Shown here: positions 54,633-64,000 of the stretch, in pieces | Layout of the letters: the number at the start of each line of letters is the position of its first letter | Position numbering within the stretch: the first letter of the stretch is position 1 | Assembly (NCBI GenBank): GCA_963829085.1 | Contig: CAWHHJ010000014.1 | Location: 225,636 to 289,635 of the forward strand | DNA length: 64,000 bases | Reading direction: 5' to 3' | From: PALSA-1004 sp963829085 | GTDB taxonomy: Bacteria > Pseudomonadota > Gammaproteobacteria > Burkholderiales > SG8-41 | The notes under the pieces: model-generated | What the model saw: the letters and a program-made list of their open reading frames with translations, nothing else | Told to the model about the DNA's origin: nothing | The model's database searches: none | Position numbers and translations under genes: made by a program

Positions 54633-55652
54633 ATGCCTAATCAAGTCACTGTCCGTCCCAGCAACCACGTTTTCCACGCGCTCGATGATGAAACCGTACT
54701 CGATGCGGCGTTGCGTGAAGGCGTTGTGCTTTCGTACGGCTGCCGCAACGGCGCGTGTGGAACATGCAAAGGCAAAGTAGTCGAAGGTACGGTCGACTAT
54801 GGCACCTACCAGGAAACCGCTCTTACGGACGCCGAGAAACGGTTGGGCATGGCGCTCTTCTGCCAGGCCAAACCGCTCAGCGACATCGTGATTGAGGGGC
54901 GGGAGGTGGACGCCGCCAACGACCTGCAGATTAAAACCCTGCCCTGCCGTGTGCAGAAGATGGAGCGCGTCGCATCGGACATCATGGTTCTGTACCTGAA
55001 GCTGCCGGCTGCCGAACGCCTGCAGTTTCTGGCCGGGCAATACGTCGACATCCTGATGAAAGACGGCAGTCGTCGCAGCCTTTCAATGGCCAATGCACCG
55101 CACGACGATGAATTCCTGGAGCTGCATCTTCGTGACTACGGCGGGCCGTTCAGCCAGCACGTATTTACCAAGATGAAAGAGCGCGACATTCTGCGCTTCG
55201 AGGGTCCGCTGGGCACTTTCTTCATGCGCGATGCAAGCAACAAACCGGCTGTGCTGCTTGCGAGCGGCACCGGTTTCGCTCCTATCAAGTCAGTGATCGA
55301 GCACGCTTTTCATGCGCGCAACGCGCGCCCGCTCGTGCTGTACTGGGGCGCTCGCGTCCGGGCCGATCTCTATATGACTGAATTGCCGGAGCGCTGGGCG
55401 CTGACGCACAAAAATTTTCGGTACGTGCCCGTGTTGTCCGAACCGCTGCCGACCGACAACTGGAGCGGGCGCACCGGGCTCGTCCACGAGGCGGTGATGC
55501 AGGACCTTCCGGACCTCAGCGGTTACCAGGTTTACGCTTGCGGATCGCCGCTGATGGTCGAATCCGCGCACCGCGATTTCACATCCCGCTGCGGCTTGCC
55601 TGAAGCCGAATTTTTCTCGGACGCGTTCACGCCGGCCGCACCGTCGCCGTGA
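54633..55652 (+). CDS. 2Fe-2S ferredoxin-FAD-NAD reductase (CDP-6-deoxy-delta-3,4-glucoseen reductase-like)
   Basis: A 339 aa electron-transfer protein. Plant-type ferredoxin cysteines are at 37, 42, 45 and 77 (YGCRNGACGTCKGKV; LFCQAKP). The FAD domain has the RSLSMANAP motif and the NAD domain has GTGFAPIKS and ACGSPLMVE. The naming follows AscD/RfbI, but no sugar-nucleotide genes are nearby. In betaproteobacteria this gene more often acts as a general reductase for an unlinked oxygenase or as an orphan. It is convergent with hemY (27 bp). Confidence 0.88.
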   Translation: MPNQVTVRPSNHVFHALDDETVLDAALREGVVLSYGCRNGACGTCKGKVVEGTVDYGTYQETALTDAEKRLGMALFCQAKPLSDIVIEGREVDAANDLQIKTLPCRVQKMERVASDIMVLYLKLPAAERLQFLAGQYVDILMKDGSRRSLSMANAPHDDEFLELHLRDYGGPFSQHVFTKMKERDILRFEGPLGTFFMRDASNKPAVLLASGTGFAPIKSVIEHAFHARNARPLVLYWGARVRADLYMTELPERWALTHKNFRYVPVLSEPLPTDNWSGRTGLVHEAVMQDLPDLSGYQVYACGSPLMVESAHRDFTSRCGLPEAEFFSDAFTPAAPSP

Positions 55653-55679
55653 ACGGCTGTCCAGCATCGCCGCTGGTGC

Positions 55680-56887
55680 TTACAGCGGTGTTCTCCGCCG
55701 TCCACCGCTCGATTTTCTGAGCTGATCGACGGCCAATTCCAGACTTGCGCGGTAATGGCGGCGTGCCGCATCGCTGTTGCCCAGGCGTTCATGCAGCTCG
55801 GCAAGCGTCAAATGCGCCGAATACATCGGGTCGACGGAGATGCTTGCTTCCAGATAACTCTGTGCTTTGCCCCATAGTTCCTGCCGTGCACACAATTTGC
55901 CCAGCGTGAACAACAGCACCGCATCTCCCGGATTCGTCGTGAGCCATAACTCGGCGCGTTCGATCTGGCGTACAGTGTCTTCGTTGGCACACTCGGCGTA
56001 AAGACCGACGAGTTCTGAATCCCATTCAGCGTCAAGCGCGTCCTCGATGATTTCGCACGCCTTCACGCCGTCACCCAATGCGATGAAGCCCTGCGCACCG
56101 GCGGCGGCAACCTTCGCATCGCGGCGATACTCAGCGGGTATTTTTTGCCAGCACTCGCCCATCGAGCGCCGGTCGAGCGACTTACGCTGTAGATTCTCCA
56201 TGTACGCGTAACGGCGCAACTGACGCGCCTGATTGCCGTCGAAAACGCCGCGCCGCTCCAGTTGCTCCACCAGCGGGAAAGTAGAGTCCCAGTTCTTTGC
56301 TAGCTGCTGCGCCTTCAGCTCGAGGCGCAAAGCCGCCGTATGTTTGGCCGGCAACGTCTTCAGCTCCGCTAGAGCGTCATCAAAGCGTCGCTCATCGAGC
56401 ATGACGTCGGCGCTGGTAACCGCCCGCAACGCCGTGTCGGCCGGTGCGATTGACTCCACCCGTTCGAGATACCCATCGCGCTTATCCCACTGACGCAATT
56501 CGTGGGCCGCGCGTGCCGCGATGACTGCGGCAAGCGCAGGCGATTCAGACGATTTCATTGCGACGACTGCTGCTTGCTCCGCTTTTCCATAGCGGCCTTC
56601 GAGAAAAGCCCGGATGGCGGAAATCAGACTTGCACGTGCATTGTCACGCCGGCGGCGTTCGCGATAGGCGCGCACGCGTGCCGGCAATGCAATGGCGCCC
56701 AAGATAAAACGCAGTATAAATATCCCACCGCAAACCCCGCGACCAACAGCAGCACCAGGAGATTGATCGACAGCTCGACCCGATACGGCGGCCAGACGAG
56801 CAGCGCATAGCCGGGGCTTGAACGCAAGGCAAGCGCTACCGCCACCGCAAGCGCAAAGAGACTCAGGATCCAGAATACCCAGCGCAT
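55680..56887 (-). CDS. hemY: Heme biosynthesis-associated TPR protein HemY (frameshifted)
   Basis: Inner-membrane TPR protein of the hemCDXY operon. Two N-terminal helices (WVFWILSLFALAVAVALAL; LSINLLVLLLVAGFAVGY) precede a long TPR region ending AHLTLAELHERLGNSDAARRHYRASLELA. The frame breaks at the A run 56718-56720. Restoring one base joins VGY to FILRFILGAIALPARVRAYRERRR, the standard HemY sequence. ATG 56887 gives about 403 residues, the normal length. One missing base in a homopolymer suggests a read error. Confidence 0.85.
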
Positions 56888-56986
56888 GCTACGCCAGCGG
56901 ACGCCGTAACCGATCGGGCGACGGTAACCATCGCGACTGACAAGTTTGCGCCGGCCCCGCTGCCGCTCTGATCGCAATCAGGGCCA

Positions 56987-58069
56987 TTAGCGACGCTCGC
57001 GCGTTAACCGGTAGTTGTGAATCGCATCCAGACTCGGCGAAAGGTCGGGCAGTTCGATGCTGATCTGGCTTGCGGACAATTGACGCACGAGATTCGCGGC
57101 ACTCGACACCGCTTTATCACGCGGATCGTAATAGCGCCCGAGCCAGTCGCCAGCGGCTATGAGGTCTGCCTTGAAGCTTTTCTCGTCGCGCGAGAGCAAT
57201 GCCAGCCGCGCGCCGAGCAGCCGCAGTTTGAGATTTTCCCGCAGAAAGTAAGTCTGTGCCGGCGCCAGCAACGGCAACTCCGGTTGCTCGATGTTTTCGA
57301 TGCGCACGAGCTCGCGCAACTCTCGCCACAAGTCGCGCATGAAGCGTGTCCACGCATTGCTGTCGGATTCTGCCGCTGCTTTGCGCGCCGCATCGACAGC
57401 GGGCGGACGCACTTCCATCGCAAGGGGCAACGAGTCGATCGAGCTGATAAGGTTATCGATGCGCGCGCTGATGCCGGTTACATCTACGGCCGGCGCGAGT
57501 TTCAGACGCTCGAGATCGCGCGCGATAACCTTGCGCAACGCGCCGAGTTGCGGGCGGTCCAGGCGCGCGAGTCGCGCGTCGGCCGCCTGCAGCGCGATCA
57601 AGGCGGATTTTACGTTTCCCGCAACTTGCAGCTGCTGATTGGCAAGCAGCACCGTCTGCTCGACGTCGGCAAGAACGGATTCATCACGTCCCCGCGACAA
57701 CTCCTGATACAGCGCTTCAAGCGCCATCTGCTGATTCTGCGATTCCTGCAACTTCGCTTCCAGCATGCCGAGCTTGACCTGCGCTTCCTGCGTCGCCTGC
57801 CGCACCTGATCGGCCACGTTGCGGCTTTCCTTGTTCTGCACATCGGCGGCAGCGAGCCGGCGCGCAAGTTCCTGCTGCAGGTCCGTGATCTGTCTATGGC
57901 TGTCATACCACTGCCAGGCGGCGATCAGCGCGGCGATCAGCGCGAGCGCGGTAGCGGGATATGTCTGACCAACGCGCCGACCGTTCTGCTGGAACAGGGC
58001 TTGCCGCAGCGGCTGGAGCCGGAGAGACGGATTCTTCCATGCGCCGACTCTAATGAGACCCCGTCTCAC
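56987..58069 (-). CDS. hemX: HemX-like membrane protein (uroporphyrinogen-III C-methyltransferase-like family)
   Basis: A 360 aa protein with a short cytoplasmic start, one helix (ATALALIAALIAAWQWY, near residues 39-55), a coiled coil (about 58-125, QQELARRLAAADVQNKES to LQESQNQQMALEALYQEL) and a C-terminal helical domain. It has no methyltransferase motif, so the family name is only historical. It is 9 bp downstream of hemD and 99 bp upstream of hemY and probably organises heme enzymes at the membrane. Confidence 0.88.
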   Translation of the reverse strand: MRRGLIRVGAWKNPSLRLQPLRQALFQQNGRRVGQTYPATALALIAALIAAWQWYDSHRQITDLQQELARRLAAADVQNKESRNVADQVRQATQEAQVKLGMLEAKLQESQNQQMALEALYQELSRGRDESVLADVEQTVLLANQQLQVAGNVKSALIALQAADARLARLDRPQLGALRKVIARDLERLKLAPAVDVTGISARIDNLISSIDSLPLAMEVRPPAVDAARKAAAESDSNAWTRFMRDLWRELRELVRIENIEQPELPLLAPAQTYFLRENLKLRLLGARLALLSRDEKSFKADLIAAGDWLGRYYDPRDKAVSSAANLVRQLSASQISIELPDLSPSLDAIHNYRLTRERR

Positions 58070-58078
58070 TGTAAACAG

Positions 58079-58873
58079 TCACGTTGAGGACTGCCTGCCG
58101 TCAAACCAGCGCACGAGTCCTTGCACAATGCCATCATCGCCCTGCGACGTCAGCACGACCGTCGCAAGGCCGAGCTCCCGTGCTGCCTTTTCAATGCGGG
58201 TATGCGGCACAAATACCGGCGTGTGCTGCAAATGCGCGCGTCCTGCGGCGCCGAGCATGGCCAACATGTTTTTGAGCCCGTTGCTGCTTGTGACGGTGAC
58301 CGCATGCACCTGAGCGTTTTCCCATGCGGCCAGCAGCGGCCGCGGATCGATGTCCGGTTGCACGCGCCGGTAACATTCCGCGTATTCAATAACTGCGCCG
58401 CGCGCTGCCAGCGTGTCGCGCAGCAGTTCCCGTCCCCCTACGCCGCGAAATATTGCGACGCGTAAGCCTGTCACTTTTTTCAGTTCCGGCAGGTCGAGCA
58501 ATGCCTCGCTATCAAACCGGCCGGGTGCGATGACGTTCGACACTCCGAAGCGTGCCAACGCGCGCACGCTGTTGTGTCCCACTGCCGCAAACTTCAAGCC
58601 GCGCGGTATGCCGCGAGCGGTCGTGATGATCGGCATCGCCTGTTCGACCGCATTGGGACTGACGAAGATCGCGATGTCATATTCATCGAGCCGCTCAATG
58701 AGCGAGCGCAAAGGCGCCGTGTCATTTACGGGCGCAATAGCGATCACCGGAAACAGCAGCGCGTCGCCGCCGCGGGCGCGGATGTGCTCGAGGAGGTAAC
58801 CGGCCTGATGAACCGGCCGCGTGACGACAATCCCTTTGCCGGCAAGCGGCTTGTCGCCGTCAGCTGCTGTCAT
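58079..58873 (-). CDS. hemD: Uroporphyrinogen-III synthase
   Basis: A 264 aa bilobed cyclase that closes and inverts ring D of hydroxymethylbilane. N-terminal KGIVVTRPVHQAGYLLEHIRARGGDALLFPVIAI and FVSPNAVEQ, and C-terminal HAVTVTSSNGLKNML, are the usual markers of this divergent family. It lies 59 bp after hemC. Confidence 0.92.
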   Translation of the reverse strand: MTAADGDKPLAGKGIVVTRPVHQAGYLLEHIRARGGDALLFPVIAIAPVNDTAPLRSLIERLDEYDIAIFVSPNAVEQAMPIITTARGIPRGLKFAAVGHNSVRALARFGVSNVIAPGRFDSEALLDLPELKKVTGLRVAIFRGVGGRELLRDTLAARGAVIEYAECYRRVQPDIDPRPLLAAWENAQVHAVTVTSSNGLKNMLAMLGAAGRAHLQHTPVFVPHTRIEKAARELGLATVVLTSQGDDGIVQGLVRWFDGRQSST

Positions 58874-58932
58874 CGCCCGTAGGTCTTAGGGATTCACGGC
58901 TCATGACATGCCACTCTTACCGCCTGTCATTA

Positions 58933-59915
58933 CTAATGCTGCAGGCCCGCAAGAATGTCAGCCGCGCCTTGAGCATAGAGACTGGCCGCCAGCGCCGATC
59001 CAAGCGATTCAGGGTCGGCCACATCGCCCGTAAGCTCAGCATGCAGCATCCGACTGCCGTCCTGTGTGCCCACGAACCCGCGCAGCCGCAGTTGCCGGCC
59101 TTCGTCCTGCGCGTAACCGCCGAGCGGCAACTGACAACTTCCGGATAGCGCACGACTCAGCGCACGCTCCGCGCGCACACACGCAGCGGTTGGCTCATGA
59201 TTGAGGGGCCGCAGCCACGTCGCTAGATCGCTGCGATCGGCGCGGCATTCGGCACGCCGAGCGCACCCTGTCCCGGCGCAGGCAGGCTTTCTTCGGGGTG
59301 TCAGGATTGCGGTGACGCGATCGTCAAGACCCAGCCGCTTCAACCCCGCGGCAGCGAGCACGATGGCTATGTACTGCCCGTCATCGAGCTTTTTAAGCCG
59401 GGTCTGCACGTTGCCGCGCAGCGGCTCAACGATCAACTCCGGAAATCTGGCCCGGATCTGGCTCTCGCGGCGCAGGCTCGACGTGCCGATGCGCGCTCCC
59501 GCCGGCAAGTCACTGAGCGTCGATACTCGCGCGATACAAACGCATCACGCGGATCAGCGCGCTCGCTGATTGCAGCAATAGCAAACCCGTCCGGCAATAC
59601 CATCGGCACATCTTTCATCGAATGCACGGCTAAGATCTGCGTCGTGCCCGCTGCCAGTGCGTCCTCCAACTCTTTGACGAACAGGCCCTTGCCGCCGATC
59701 TTGTCGAGCGCGCGATCGAGTACGCGATCGCCTTGCGTTGTCATCCCGTAAATCGACACTTCGGTGTGCGGATAGAGCAGCGATAGCCGCTGCTGAATAT
59801 GGCGCGCCTGCCATAAGGCGAGTGGACTTTCACGGGACGCGATTACGAGGCGCGACGGAGGCTTGGGCGAAGCAGCGCTAGTCACGCGGTAATTCTGCGG
59901 GGATGAGGAATACAA
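58933..59915 (-). CDS. hemC: Hydroxymethylbilane synthase (frameshifted)
   Basis: Assembles four porphobilinogens into hydroxymethylbilane. N-terminal VIASRESPLALWQARHI, GDRVLDRALDKIGGKGLFVKELE, then RIGTSSLRRESQ. The dipyrromethane cofactor cysteine lies in SGSCQLPLGGYA. The frame breaks near 59520 (one base missing). A second region, 59250-59298, is shifted and then restored, garbling what should read PEESLPAPGQGALGVE; it begins at a GGGG run one base too long. All other motifs are intact, so errors are likelier than loss of an essential gene. The start is unclear: TTG 59915 or GTG 59885. Confidence 0.85.
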
Positions 59916-60013
59916 CGTGGATGGCAGTCGATTTTAACACTCGCATAGTGCCAAGTCCGGGCAGACGGGAGGTCTCGAGCGACGAAGAACTGCTTGAACT
60001 GTTCACGAAGCGA

Positions 60014-60783
60014 TTAAAGGATCCTGCCGAGCTCGCGCACGATATGCTGCTGGCGGCGGCTGACAGCGAGTTTCTCCGTCGCATTCTGCAGCACGACCAC
60101 CCAATGGCGCTCGCCCTCTGCATCGGTGGCGCGCTCAAACCCGCGGATGGCGTCTTTCGCAACGAGGCAGTTGCGGTGGATGCGCACAAACCGTCCGGCG
60201 AATTCGTTCTCAAGGCGCGCGAGCGATTCTTCGAGCAGGTACGGCGTCTCGCAGTACGCACCGTCACATATTTCAATTCCGCCTTCAGGAAAACAACTTC
60301 CGGAAGCGGTATGAGATGAATACGTCCGCGCTCGTTGACCGACAAGTGACTGCGTGCGTCCGGCTTGATCTCGCGCAGCACCTCCAGTCTCAGGGGCATC
60401 ATGCGGCGTGCACGCGACAACGCGTCGAGCAGGCGGCTTTGCCGGATCGGCTTCAACAGATAGTCGATGGCGTGCACTTCGAATGCTTTCAGCGCATATG
60501 CGTCATAGGCAGTTGTAAAGATAACGGCGGGCGGTGCGTCCAGTTTTTGCAGATGCTCGGCGAGTTCAATGCCATCTATTTCGGGCATGCGAATATCGAG
60601 TAAGGCAACGTCAGCATCACACTCCGGCAGCATTTCAAGCGCCTGTCGGCTGCTCGCCGCATCACCTGCGATCTCGACCGACATACTTGCCGAGCAATCG
60701 GCGATGAGATCGCGCAAGCGATCGCGCGCCGGCGCCTCGTCGTCGACAATCAGCACACGCAAAGGCTGGTCGTCTTCCATCAC
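60014..60783 (-). CDS. algR: AlgR-type LytTR response regulator (frameshifted)
   Basis: Response regulator with an N-terminal receiver (VLIVDDEAPARDRL; acceptor in VALLDIRMPEIDG; Lys in YLLKPI) and a C-terminal LytTR DNA-binding domain (LPEVVFLKAELKYVTVRT, then in the next frame YLLEESLARLENEFAGRFVRIHRN). The frame breaks near 60250 by one missing base. With it restored, the gene ends at TAA 60014 and has 257 codons. Its start overlaps the algZ stop as ATGA. The pair sits between argH and hemC as in Pseudomonas. Confidence 0.87.
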
Positions 60784-61811
60784 ACGGCTCCTTTCTGGTA
60801 TGGAATCACGATGTGCACCTCATACGTGTCGTCGGTTGCTTTCGTTTTAATGCTCGCCTCGACATCGAAGTGCAGCGTCAGACGCTCGCGAATATTGGCA
60901 AGCGCCATGCGATTGCCCGCGTGGTGACCGCTGTGCAGACGATACGGATTGCGCAGGATAATATTGATCTGCGGGCCTTCGGCACGGATCGTGATATGGA
61001 TCGTGCCCGGATCGCTGCGCGGCTCGATGCCGTGATACACCGCGTTTTCCAGCAGCGGCTGCAACACGAGCGGCGGGATCAAGGCGTTAGGCGGCACGTC
61101 CGCGTCGTCCCACTCCACACGCAGCCGGTCGCCGAGTCGCACGAACTCAATGTTCAGGTACTGTTTCGCAAGATCAATTTCACGCGCAATGGGTGTGAGC
61201 TGCCGGTTGTCTGCCATCAGCACGCGGAACAGGTCTGCGAGGTCTTCGAGCACGCGCTCGGCGCGCCGCGGCTCGTGACGCATCAGGCTCAACACCGCGT
61301 TCAGACTATTGAAAAGGAAGTGCGGCCGGATGCGTGCCTGCAGCGCCTGCAAACGCGCTTCCGTTAAGGCGGGTGAGAGCGCGCGGCCGCGCAAGTCGAA
61401 ATAGCCGATAAGCAGTCCCGTGACGATCAGCGTAAAGAGCAAGCAGCGTGCGAGCGCACTGGAATTATTCAGCAACGGTGCGCCGAACGAATACACCGCA
61501 GTAGCGATTACGAGCTCGGCCGCAACGATAACGCCGATGGTACGGCCCCAGATTGCAGGCGGTGCAGCCAATCGTTCGACGCTGCCAGCATGAGCAGACT
61601 GAGAATCAGAATCGGCTGAACGAGCGAGAACCTCGATAAGTTCCTGCATCGCGGACAGCGGCTCCTGCGTTTTGAGGAGCGCAGCCGCGAGACTCATACC
61701 GTCGACGATTACCAGTATGCGCAGCAAAATTCCAAGGTTGTGAAAGTTCGGTAGAGCGCTCGTTTCGGCGTTTTGATTTATACTCACCGGCTGATTATGT
61801 GAGAGCGCCAC
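60780..61811 (-). CDS. algZ: AlgZ/FimS-type sensor histidine kinase (LytS-like)
   Basis: A 343 aa membrane kinase. Four hydrophobic helices lie in the first 145 residues, then the His_kinase domain with phosphorylated His in LQARIRPHFLFNSLNAVLSL and an ATP lid with IPPLVLQPLLENAVYHGI and GNRMALANIRERL. It is partner of AlgR, with overlapping genes. GTG 61811 is the longest start; GTG 61787 (MSINQNAE) is equally plausible and avoids overlap with argH. I see no obvious promoter between the two divergent genes. Confidence 0.9.
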   Translation of the reverse strand: MALSHNQPVSINQNAETSALPNFHNLGILLRILVIVDGMSLAAALLKTQEPLSAMQELIEVLARSADSDSQSAHAGSVERLAAPPAIWGRTIGVIVAAELVIATAVYSFGAPLLNNSSALARCLLFTLIVTGLLIGYFDLRGRALSPALTEARLQALQARIRPHFLFNSLNAVLSLMRHEPRRAERVLEDLADLFRVLMADNRQLTPIAREIDLAKQYLNIEFVRLGDRLRVEWDDADVPPNALIPPLVLQPLLENAVYHGIEPRSDPGTIHITIRAEGPQINIILRNPYRLHSGHHAGNRMALANIRERLTLHFDVEASIKTKATDDTYEVHIVIPYQKGAV

Positions 61812-61813
61812 AC

Positions 61814-63191
61814 GTGACGCAAGGACAAAAAGACGCGTCTGTGCCCTGGTCGGGCCGCTTTGAAGAACCGGTTCCGCAACTCGTCAAACGCTATACCGCA
61901 TCCGTAGAATTCGACCGGCGTCTCGCGCATTTCGACATCGAAGCGTCGCTGGCGCATGCGCGCATGCTGGCCGTCGGCGTAATCACCGAGGCGGAATTCG
62001 ACGCCATCGAATGCGGGCTCGGTCGTACGCGCCGACATCGAGCACGGGCACTTCGAATGGTCGGTCGACGTGAAGATGTGCACATGAATATCGAAAGCGC
62101 TTGACGGCTGATGGGCGAGCCGGCAAGAAACTGCACACCGCGCGCTCGCGCAACGACCAGGTCGCGACCGACATCCGCCTGTATCTGCGCGCGGCGATCG
62201 ACGGCATCGCCGGAGCGATGCGCACTGCAAGCGGCGCCTCGTCGACTCGCCGCAGCGGCATACCGACACCATCATGCCGGGCTCACGCATTTGCAGACCG
62301 CGCAGCCGGTCGTGTTCGGCCATCACCTGCTGGCCTGGATTCGAGATGCTGAGCGCGATACGGCGGCGCTTGATCGACTGCCGGGCGCGCCTCAATCGAA
62401 TCGCCGCTGGGCGCGCGGCGCTCGCTGGCACCACGTTTCCGATCGATCGCGCGCAGACGGCGCGGCGCTCGGCTTCGACGGCCGTCGCGAGAATTCGCTG
62501 GACGCCGTCTCGCGATCGCGATTTCGCCATCGAGTTCAGCGCCGCGGCCGCGCTGCTGATGACTTCTTTCGCGCATGTCCGAAGAGCTGGTGCTGTGGAC
62601 CTCGAGGCTATTGGCGTTCGTCGAGCTCGCGGACCGTTTTGCACCGGCTCGTCCATCATGCCGCAGAAAAAAAACCCCGATGTGCCGGAACTGGTACGCG
62701 GCAAGGTCGGCCGCGTAAACGGCCATCTGATCGCGCTGCTGACGCTGATGAAAGGCCAGCCGCTGGCCTATAACAAGGACAATCAGGAGGACAAGGAGCC
62801 GCTGTTCGATACCATCGACACGGTGCTCGATTGCCGCTGCGCGTTCGCCGACATGGTTCCGGCGTATCAGCCGCGACCGAGATGCATGCGCGAAGCCGCG
62901 GCGCGGGTTTGCCACCGCCACCGACCTCGCCGATTACCTGGTGCGGCAAGGACTGCCGTTTCGCGAGGCCCATGAAGTGGTCGCGAAGGCGGTGCGTTTT
63001 GCGGAACGGCGCGGTTGTGATCTTGCTGATCTCGAGCTATCGGACCTGCAGCGTTTCGACCCTGGTCGCAGCCGACGTCTTCGATGCGCTGACGCTTGAA
63101 GAGCGCTGAAGGCGCGAAAAGCCACCCGGGTGGCACAGCTCCCGAGCGCGTAAAGGCCGCCATTGCCAAAGGCCGCAAAGCTCTCGACTGA
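61814..63191 (+). pseudogene. argH: Argininosuccinate lyase, many frameshifts as read
   Basis: Last enzyme of arginine synthesis, releasing fumarate. Recognisable blocks in different frames are: WSGRFEEPVPQLVKRYTASVEFD, HFEWSVD, EDVHMNIES, KLHTARSRNDQVATDIRLYLR, MPGLTHLQTAQPVVFGHHLLAW, the signature SSIMPQKKNPDVPELVRGK, and DLADYLVRQGLPFREAHEVVAKAVRFAE, ending at TGA 63191. The total span fits 459 residues, but I estimate eight or more indels. The catalytic-loop signature is intact. Starts GTG 61814 or 61799. Either a poor-quality stretch of sequence or a recent pseudogene; I favour the former. Confidence 0.8.
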
Positions 63192-64000
63192 CGCACGCTT
63201 ATGGGCGGACGTCTGCGCCGCTATTGCCACTGCCACAGGCGCGTCGTTCAAGATCGAGATGCGTGCCGCCGTGGCAGGAGGCTCCATCAATTGGTGTTAT
63301 CGAATCGCCGGTTCGGGACGGATGTTCTTCGTGAAACTCAATTCCAGCCGCAACCGCTCCATATTTGAAGGCGAGGCCGCAGACTCGCTGCTCTGGCCGC
63401 CACAGCGACCATACGCGTGCCGTCAGTCATCTGCCTGGAACAACGGATGACTGCGCATGGCTCGTCCTCGAACATATCGAATTCGTCGAGCCGGCTGCAC
63501 TTGGCATGACGCGACTCGGCGAGCAGCTCGCCGCGCTCCATCGCAACACCGACGATCGATTCGGCTGGGTTTCAGACAACACGCTAGGCGCCACGCCGCA
63601 ACCCAACTCGCGGACGGCGGACTGGCCATCCTTCTGGCGCAAACAGCGGCTTGGTCACCAGCTCACGCTTGCGGCAAACAACGCTGCGCCCAAATCTTTG
63701 TTGGACAAAGGCGCGCGTCTCGCCGACGGATTAGACGTGTTTTTCGCTACCTGCGATGTAAAGCCGGCGTTGCTGCACGGCGACTTGTGGGGCGGCAACG
63801 TAGGGTTCGACGGTACCGGGTCGCCGGTCATCTTCGATCCGGCCGTGTATTACGGCGACCGCGAAGCGGACCTTGCGATGACCGAACTATTCGGCGGCTT
63901 CAGCGCCGCGTTTTACGCCGTGTATCAAAGCGTGTACCCGCTCGACGCAGGCTACGCGGTGCGCAAACAACTCTACAACCTGTATCACGTGCTCAATCAC
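63163..64000 (+). CDS. Fructosamine kinase family protein (frameshifted, runs off the window)
   Basis: Kinase of the fructosamine/ketosamine-3-kinase family, which phosphorylates and so removes sugar adducts from amines. Blocks seen are: AVAGGSINWCYRIAGSGRMFFVKLN, LVLEHIEFVEPAALG, LGEQLAALHRNT, SDNTLGATPQPN, ADWPSFWRKQRLG, the catalytic loop LLHGDLWGGNVGF and the metal motif IFDPAVYYGDREADLAM. At least two single-base frame breaks lie near 63390 and 63440. The first in-frame start is TTG 63163, inside the end of argH. The 3' end is beyond base 64000. Confidence 0.8.

Noticed and set aside
54633..55652. Deoxysugar (ascarylose-type) biosynthesis assignment
   Set aside because: The enzyme resembles AscD, but no nucleotide-sugar genes are in the neighbourhood.
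57017..58087. A 356-codon + strand open frame opposite hemX
   Set aside because: Antisense to hemX, without a ribosome site or recognisable domain.
1..64000. CRISPR arrays, insertion sequences, integrases or phage genes
   Set aside because: No regularly spaced repeats, transposase or recombinase motifs were found on reading either strand.

Overview
The window looks like chromosome of a GC-rich betaproteobacterium (Burkholderiales/Nitrosomonadales type). The indicators are a LiuR-controlled leucine degradation cluster, class I PhaC, a Bug/TctC receptor, PEP-CTERM protein sorting, the aroQ-accB-accC-prmA-zinc ribbon-tpx neighbourhood, and the argH/algZ-algR-hemC-hemD-hemX-hemY block. No phage, insertion sequence or CRISPR array was seen.

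Layout. 0.1-9 kb: acyl-CoA metabolism, with a LivG ATPase and acyl-CoA ligase, a fused B12-dependent acyl-CoA mutase (icmF) divergent from a cobalamin-binding-type protein, and PHA synthase. 9-17.4 kb: liuR and a long + strand acyl-CoA operon (liuA, thiolase, isomerase, macrodomain, liuB, liuC, liuE, DUF1289, DUF2889) with two LiuR-like palindromes; no liuD is present. 17.4-24 kb: MFS transporter, FAD oxidoreductase, and a Slam-like outer-membrane protein paired with a FecR-domain protein that ends in a Slam-substrate-like motif. 24.4-25.2 kb: a disrupted PEP-CTERM gene. 25.8-33.4 kb: the most interesting accessory block. It has three one-helix membrane proteins, the first behind a strong sigma-54 promoter match, next to an operon of a periplasmic binding protein, a hybrid histidine kinase, a single-domain receiver and a sigma-54 activator with two HisKA-like segments and no ATPase kinase domain. 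34-41 kb: tRNA-Arg(CCG), diheme cytochrome c, TctC receptor, M28 peptidase, apaH, plsC, a PfkB kinase and a 5'-truncated mscL. 41-54.6 kb: dgkA, glycine cleavage genes interleaved with the acc/prmA/tpx cluster, then tlpA-dsbD-cutA and an epimerase. 54.6-64 kb: a ferredoxin reductase, the heme genes hemCDXY, algZ/algR, argH and a partial fructosamine kinase.

How it fits together. The left half handles branched-chain and short acyl-CoAs: isovaleryl-CoA through liu to acetoacetate and acetyl-CoA, isobutyryl-CoA through IcmF, and surplus acyl-CoA into polyhydroxyalkanoate. The 25-33 kb block reads as a signalling chain from periplasmic ligand through phosphorelay to a sigma-54 promoter for small membrane proteins. 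The right half is core metabolism.

Caveat. Frame breaks occur in icmF, the FecR gene, the PEP-CTERM gene, hemY, hemC, algR, argH and the fructosamine kinase. Many sit in G/C or A/T runs with one base too many or too few, and argH has many. Most are therefore probably read errors rather than real decay. Exceptions that look genuine are the 5' loss of mscL and possibly the amber codon in the PEP-CTERM gene.
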